The translations under genes were made by a program, and so were the position numbers. The notes under the pieces are model-generated. The model ran no database searches and had not been told where the DNA came from. It saw only the letters and a list, made by a program, of their open reading frames with translations. A DNA stretch of 64,000 nt from Paenibacillus sp. FSL H8-0548 (GTDB lineage: Bacteria > Bacillota > Bacilli > Paenibacillales > Paenibacillaceae): assembly GCF_038630985.1 (NCBI RefSeq), contig NZ_CP152049.1:810001-874000 (forward strand), in the 5' to 3' direction. Positions 59,814-64,000 of this stretch are shown here, one piece after another (the first letter of the stretch is position 1; every line of letters begins with the position of its first letter).

Positions 59814-60743
59814 CTAAATAGAAATAACCTCTGCCTGAATGAATGTTGATGGATGACCGCTTCTCGCATTATCCAAGAGGCTCACCATAAGCTGAAAGGC
59901 TTCCTCCGGCATGCGATTGCCGAAGCTGATGCGAGCAGCGGGAGAGGGAACGAGCTCATGGCAGCCAGCAGTGCAAATCACAGTGAAATGAGCCGGATCA
60001 CTATATTTTGCAGCAGCAATAGCAATAAATTCATTGAGAATAATACCGGTATTGGATTGATTTTTCTCAAGAAAATGTTTAAGGGAAGCTTCATCGGTCA
60101 TTCTATGAATTTGGCTGGGCTCAAGATTGGAGCTGCTGCTAATGTAGTCCATAAGCTCAGCGTTATTGTAGCTGTCGATGATGAGATAGGCTTGCTGAGA
60201 AGGGGTGTTGGCAAAAGCTTTGGCAAGCGCATCCTTGTAGTCATAATTCACCTTGCAAAATAGAGGGTCGTCGATAAGGCTGTCGATCACGATGAGCGGA
60301 ACGCCAACAGAAAAATGACTCGAAATAAGGTGGAAGTTTTCCTTCTTTACATCAATGACAAACACACCATCCAGCTTGCGTTCTGAGATGATATCGAGCT
60401 TCGGATTAGAGGCATCCAGGCTGAATAATACAACATGATAGCCTAGAGCGGATAGCAGCTTCTCCAAGCGGTTAATAAACTGGGAATAACGAAGCTGCTG
60501 CCAGCAACTCTCATCTTCCGTTTTATTAATTAAAATTCCGATCAGGCCTGACTTTTGTTTAACGAGTGACCTCGCGGCTAGATTAGGCACATAGTTTAAT
60601 TGCTTGGCGGCTTCAAGAACGCGGCATCGTGTCTCTTCGGGAATCGTCTGGTTGGCAACGTTATTGAGTACATAACTAACGGTAGCGATAGAAACGTCCG
60701 CGTCTTTCGCGATATCTTTAAGCGTAGCTTTTCTAATCGGAAT
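59814..60743 (-). CDS. LacI-family regulator with ATT start codon
   Basis: 309 residues if the start is ATT at 60743. The HTH begins at once: 'PIRKATLKDIAKDADVSIATVSYVLNNVANQTIPEETR', then the hinge 'NYVPNLAARSLVKQKSGLIGI' and a sugar-binding-type domain. No ATG, GTG or TTG occurs in frame before the GTG at 60590, which would remove the whole HTH. An in-frame stop lies 5 codons before the ATT. AAAGGAG (60754-60748) is 4 bases from ATT 60743 and 10 from a second ATT at 60737. The family pattern MPIRKATLKDIA suggests ATT stands where ATG is usual. It flanks the MFS and neopullulanase genes; matching operators lie on both sides. Confidence 0.8.
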   Translation of the reverse strand: MPIRKATLKDIAKDADVSIATVSYVLNNVANQTIPEETRCRVLEAAKQLNYVPNLAARSLVKQKSGLIGILINKTEDESCWQQLRYSQFINRLEKLLSALGYHVVLFSLDASNPKLDIISERKLDGVFVIDVKKENFHLISSHFSVGVPLIVIDSLIDDPLFCKVNYDYKDALAKAFANTPSQQAYLIIDSYNNAELMDYISSSSNLEPSQIHRMTDEASLKHFLEKNQSNTGIILNEFIAIAAAKYSDPAHFTVICTAGCHELVPSPAARISFGNRMPEEAFQLMVSLLDNARSGHPSTFIQAEVISI

Positions 60744-60779
60744 GCAGCTCCTTTAACGATTGCAGTCGTGTGAAGGTGT

Positions 60780-60799
60780 TAACTTAATCGTTTAAGTTA
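60780..60799. promoter_or_regulatory. LacI-family operator (O2) upstream of the regulator
   Basis: TAACTTAATCGTTTAAGTTA differs from O1 at one position and lies 37 bp before the presumed ATT start, the place for autoregulation. Confidence 0.7.
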
Positions 60800-60865
60800 T
60801 TATGTCATGAAAGGATATTTCTGTCTAGTGCAGATGCAGTGAGAAAGCTGAGCAACTCGGATTTT

Positions 60866-60899
60866 CTGCCTGTAAGAACCTCGCGGTTCTTACAGGCAG
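60866..60899 (-). terminator. Perfect hairpin after the neopullulanase gene
   Basis: CTGCCTGTAAGAACC and GGTTCTTACAGGCAG form a 15-bp perfect stem with a 4-base loop, 55 bases after the neopullulanase stop. No T tract follows on the minus strand, so termination is inferred from position. Confidence 0.55.
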
Positions 60900-60954
60900 C
60901 ATGCAAAGAATGAGCAAGGCTGATGCTTTGCTAAAGTACATGAATATGCTTCAG

Positions 60955-62907
60955 CTACGCGTTAGTCTGCTCCAATATGACGAAGCCGTAGGCAGGCAGT
61001 TGAAGCTGCAGCTCGCCATTCTTATTGCTTGTAACGATTGAGCCTTCTGCAAATGGACTGCTGCTTGATAGTAGGACCTTCCACTTAGATGAAGACTCGC
61101 TAGTTGACAGAGCGATGTCAGTGCTAGGTATTTTGCTGATTGCGGGTACTAAGTTCTTAGCGTCAGACTTTTCGTGCAAATCTGCGGCTGCCCCTGTGCC
61201 TGCCTCAATTTTGCTATCGAAGCCGGTAAATACAACTGCATGCGGAGCCAAGCCGGTGTCTGCGTGCACACTTTCTATTTCAAAGCTCAGATTAGCAGCC
61301 TCTGCTCGTGCATTCATCGCAATAAGCAAGCGTTGATCGCCATCGCGGCGCTCATACACTACCGAGCCGCCCGATTTTCCTGCGTCTACGAAACGAAGGT
61401 CTGCGCTGCGCAGCGCGCGGTAGCGATGACGCAGGCTGATGGCTGCTTTGTAAAATTTCAGCAGCTCTAGATTTTGTTCAGCCGGGTCCCACACCATACA
61501 TTTGCGGCAGCCTGGATCGCCAGCACCGTTCATGCCTACCTCATCACCATAATAAATGCATGGGGTGCCAGGGAAGGTTAGCTGGAACAATGAGGATAGC
61601 TTCATCGTATCGACGTTATCCTCGCAGATCGTAAGCAGCCTTGGCGTGTCATGACTATCCAGCAGGTTGAATGCCGTTTCGGTTACCTGCTGCGGATAGG
61701 CAGCAAGCTGGGTGCCTATGGCATGAGTGAAAGCAGTGGCATCGATGGTCTGATAAGCGAAGAAGTCGAGCACCGCATTCGTTAAAGGATAGTTCATGAC
61801 CGCATCAAATTGATCGCCCTGCAGCCACATGATCGAATCATGCCAAATCTCGCCGAGGATGTAGGCCTCTGGATTAACTGCTTTTACCGTCTGACGGAAT
61901 TCACGCCAAAATTGATGATCCACCTCATTGGCGACGTCCAGCCGCCATCCATCGATGCCAATCTCCTCAATCCAATAACGAGCGACCTCGAATAAATATT
62001 GCTTAACCTCGGGATGCTCCGTATTCAGCTTTGGCATAAGCGGCTCGAAGGCAAACGTCTCGTAGGAAGGCACGCCATTTACGACCTGCAATGGCCATTC
62101 GCGTACGTAGAACCAATCCGCAAACTTAGATTGCTGGCCGTTCACCTGTGCATCGACAAATGGGGGGAACGTTCTGCCGGAATGATTGAATACCGCATCG
62201 AGAAGAACACGAATGCCACGAGCATGGCAAGCCTCGACCAGCTCCTTCAGCTTCTCGTTTGTACCAAAATGAGGGTCCACCTTCATATAGTCCTGTGTAT
62301 CATACTTGTGGTTGGTCGTTGCTTCAAAAAGCGGCGTGAAATAAACAGCATTAATGCCAAGCTCGGAAATGTGATCCAAGTGATCGAGGACCCCCTGCAG
62401 GTCACCGCCAAAAAAGTTCTGAGGTGTCGGCTCGCCGCCCCAAGGCAGCATGTTCGCAGGGTTAAGCGATGGATCGCCATTCGCGAAGCGCTCCGGAAAT
62501 ATTTGATAGAAAACAGCATCCTTTACCCATGCAGGCGGCTCGAATACATCGATAGGATTGATATAGGGGAAATCAAAAAATGTATTCGAATTATCCGGCA
62601 GCACGGACTCGAAGCCTTTGTCCGTTAAAATGATCGACTCCGAGCCGCTTGTTAAGCGAAACGCATAGCGGAGCCTTCGAAAAGGCGGAATGACCGAGGT
62701 TTCCCAATAATCGAAGTGTGCATCAGAGGACAATATCCGCATCGGCACAGCTGTAATGGTCTGCTCCCAAGCATATTTATCACCAACAATAGCCTCAACG
62801 AGCGCTGCATCATCCTTTTTGGTGCGCAAGCGGAGGTGCAGCGTTTGTCCATCGTAGGCGTAGGCCCAGTTTTGCTTGGGTCTGTGGTATACAGCTTCTA
62901 ATAACAT
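60955..62907 (-). CDS. Neopullulanase / cyclomaltodextrinase (GH13_20 type)
   Basis: 650 residues, cytoplasmic. An N-terminal CBM34-like domain (1-120; '[27 protein letters not shown]') precedes the GH13 barrel with '[18 protein letters not shown]', region I '[10 protein letters not shown]', nucleophile D324 in 'GWRLDVANE', acid E353 in 'LGEIWHDS' and D420 in 'LLDSHDTPR'. The residue numbers nearly match those of Geobacillus neopullulanase. It hydrolyses cyclodextrins, pullulan or imported maltodextrins. It is about 60 residues longer than usual owing to a Ser/Ala/Lys-rich insertion in the C-terminal beta domain (about 545-605). The frame is open upstream, but AAAGGAGAG fits the ATG at 62907. 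Followed by a hairpin and the LacI gene. Confidence 0.93.
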   Translation of the reverse strand: MLLEAVYHRPKQNWAYAYDGQTLHLRLRTKKDDAALVEAIVGDKYAWEQTITAVPMRILSSDAHFDYWETSVIPPFRRLRYAFRLTSGSESIILTDKGFESVLPDNSNTFFDFPYINPIDVFEPPAWVKDAVFYQIFPERFANGDPSLNPANMLPWGGEPTPQNFFGGDLQGVLDHLDHISELGINAVYFTPLFEATTNHKYDTQDYMKVDPHFGTNEKLKELVEACHARGIRVLLDAVFNHSGRTFPPFVDAQVNGQQSKFADWFYVREWPLQVVNGVPSYETFAFEPLMPKLNTEHPEVKQYLFEVARYWIEEIGIDGWRLDVANEVDHQFWREFRQTVKAVNPEAYILGEIWHDSIMWLQGDQFDAVMNYPLTNAVLDFFAYQTIDATAFTHAIGTQLAAYPQQVTETAFNLLDSHDTPRLLTICEDNVDTMKLSSLFQLTFPGTPCIYYGDEVGMNGAGDPGCRKCMVWDPAEQNLELLKFYKAAISLRHRYRALRSADLRFVDAGKSGGSVVYERRDGDQRLLIAMNARAEAANLSFEIESVHADTGLAPHAVVFTGFDSKIEAGTGAAADLHEKSDAKNLVPAISKIPSTDIALSTSESSSKWKVLLSSSSPFAEGSIVTSNKNGELQLQLPAYGFVILEQTNA

Positions 62908-62949
62908 GATGATCTCTCCTTTAGGGTGATGTGAATAAATGTAAAAAAA

Positions 62950-62998
62950 CGAAAAAAAGGCACAACCTCTGCTCACTAAAAGCCGAGGTTGTACCTTC
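62950..62998 (-). terminator. Intrinsic terminator of trxB
   Basis: Minus-strand arms AAGGTACAACCTC and GAGGTTGTGCCTT pair with one mismatch and are followed by TTTTTTTCGTTTTTTT, about 140 bases after the trxB stop. Confidence 0.8.
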
Positions 62999-63139
62999 TT
63001 CCATAATACGTTCAGGCGCCGCTCACGCGAAGCATATTGCGAACAAATGGTTGCGGTAGCATTGCCTTTCTATTGTATCTCTCAACACATTTATTATACA
63101 TAATTTGCGCATTTTGTACTAGATGATTTTGAAAAAAAC

Positions 63140-64000
63140 TTAAGCATTAACTACTGCTTCGTGTACTTGTGACTCCAAGTAGCGCTCGCAATCGAGAGCA
63201 GCCATACAGCCGCTTCCAGCCGCTGTGATCGCTTGACGATAATTGCGGTCCTGAACGTCGCCGCATGCGTATACGCCTGGAATATTCGTCTCCGAGGTGC
63301 CTGGCTTCACGATAATATAGCCTTGCTCATCCGTGTCGATTTGGCCGCCAAGGAAGCCCGTATTCGGAGTATGGCCGATCGTAATAAACAAACCGTCTGT
63401 CTCAAGCAGCTCTTCCTCGCCTGTTTCATTGTTGCGTACTTTTAGCCCCTGCAAGCCCATACCTGTTGCCGCCACTTCAAGCGGTGTACGGTTTAGGCTC
63501 CACACGATTTTCTCGTTGGCGCGAGCGCGATCCTGCATAATTTTTGAAGCGCGAAGGTCATCGCGACGGTGAACGAGTCTAACCTCGGAAGCAAAGCGGG
63601 TAAGGAACACCGCTTCCTCCATTGCGGAGTCGCCGCCTCCGACTACAATGATCTTTTTGCCGCGGAAGAAGAAGCCGTCGCAAGTAGCGCAGGTGCTTAC
63701 GCCGCGCCCGAGGTTTTCTTGCTCGCCTGGAATCCCGAGATATTTGGCCGAAGCGCCGGTAGAAATAATAATCGACTCCGCTTGCAGCTCGCCAATGCCT
63801 TCAACATCCAGCGTGTAAGGGCGTTTGCTGAAGTCTACGCTTTTCACTGAGCCTGTTTTGAACGTTGCACCGAAGCGCTGCGCTTGCTTGCGCATATTGG
63901 ACATAAGCTCGCTGCCGAGAATACCATCAGGGAAGCCTGGGAAGTTCTCAACCTCTGTAGTAGTCGTAAGCTGACCGCCTGGCTGCCACCCTTCAATAAC
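63140..64000 (-). CDS. trxB: Thioredoxin reductase, C-terminal part (cut by window edge)
   Basis: About 287 residues are visible; the N-terminal FAD-binding start lies beyond position 64000, the reading frame being open to the edge ('GWQPGGQLTTTTEVENFPG' at the border). It shows the redox-active 'STCATCDGFFF' (CxxC), the NADPH motif 'IIVVGGGDSAMEEAVFLTRFASEVRLVHRRD' and the FAD motif 'IPGVYACGDVQDRNYRQAITAAGSGCMAALD'. It is a low-molecular-weight, NADPH-dependent reductase of thioredoxin in the cytoplasm. All motifs in the visible part are intact. It ends with 'HEAVVNA' and its own terminator. Confidence 0.95.
   Translation of the reverse strand, partial: VIEGWQPGGQLTTTTEVENFPGFPDGILGSELMSNMRKQAQRFGATFKTGSVKSVDFSKRPYTLDVEGIGELQAESIIISTGASAKYLGIPGEQENLGRGVSTCATCDGFFFRGKKIIVVGGGDSAMEEAVFLTRFASEVRLVHRRDDLRASKIMQDRARANEKIVWSLNRTPLEVAATGMGLQGLKVRNNETGEEELLETDGLFITIGHTPNTGFLGGQIDTDEQGYIIVKPGTSETNIPGVYACGDVQDRNYRQAITAAGSGCMAALDCERYLESQVHEAVVNA

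Noticed and set aside
59814..60590. Shorter LacI-family frame starting at GTG 60590
   Set aside because: It would delete the full DNA-binding domain, which is intact in the same frame just upstream.

Overview
The window looks like a chromosomal segment of a spore-forming Firmicute of the Paenibacillus type. The reasons are an S-layer-homology (SLH) anchored giant amylopullulanase, a complete GerA-family spore-germination operon, lipoprotein-dependent ABC importers without a local ATPase, a T-box leader, A/G-rich ribosome binding sites and many TTG/GTG starts. The genus is an inference from gene content. No rRNA, tRNA, CRISPR array, prophage or intact insertion sequence was recognised.

Layout. 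1-5.6 kb holds small household genes (UPF0303, DUF2062, aldehyde dehydrogenase), an SLH protein with YDG repeats, and a DUF6157 gene. 6.0-13.7 kb is one 2545-residue secreted enzyme carrying a pullulanase and an alpha-amylase catalytic domain, with three LacI/CcpA-type operators upstream. 13.7-20.9 kb is leftward: a DMT transporter, a DEDDh exonuclease, a DUF1648 protein and a phosphate-uptake cluster (propeller protein-pstS-pstC-pstA) that lacks pstB and phoU. 20.9-30.5 kb holds a methionine-rich microprotein, a methyltransferase, a T-box-controlled aminotransferase, a PD-(D/E)XK nuclease flanked by degenerate tandem repeats, a KDPG-type aldolase, a GH43 enzyme, fumarase and a guanylate-kinase-like protein. 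30.6-39.5 kb holds an ABC-F ATPase, an FAH-family hydrolase, a two-component/FtsX-type ABC module and a Dps with a PerR-like box.

40.0-48.9 kb is a maltodextrin locus: cytosolic GH15 glucoamylase and LacI regulator leftward, and binding lipoprotein, two permeases and a GH13 lipoprotein rightward. 49.0-53.1 kb is a germinant-receptor operon of order A-C-D-B. 53.1-58.4 kb pairs an AraC regulator with an SsuD-like flavin monooxygenase and a sugar-type ABC importer. 58.4-62.9 kb has an MFS transporter, a LacI regulator with no standard start codon and two near-identical 20-bp operators, and a neopullulanase. The right edge cuts trxB.

How it works together (inference). Starch and pullulan are cut at the cell surface by the SLH-anchored enzyme and the lipoprotein amylase. 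Maltodextrins enter through the ABC importer using an ATPase encoded elsewhere, and are finished inside by GH15 and neopullulanase. The shared CAAACG-type operators before the amylopullulanase and the mal operon point to common control by the LacI protein at 42-43 kb and/or CcpA. The monooxygenase-sugar importer operon, the Met-rich microprotein, the ATT-start repressor and the repeat-flanked nuclease are the least conventional items.
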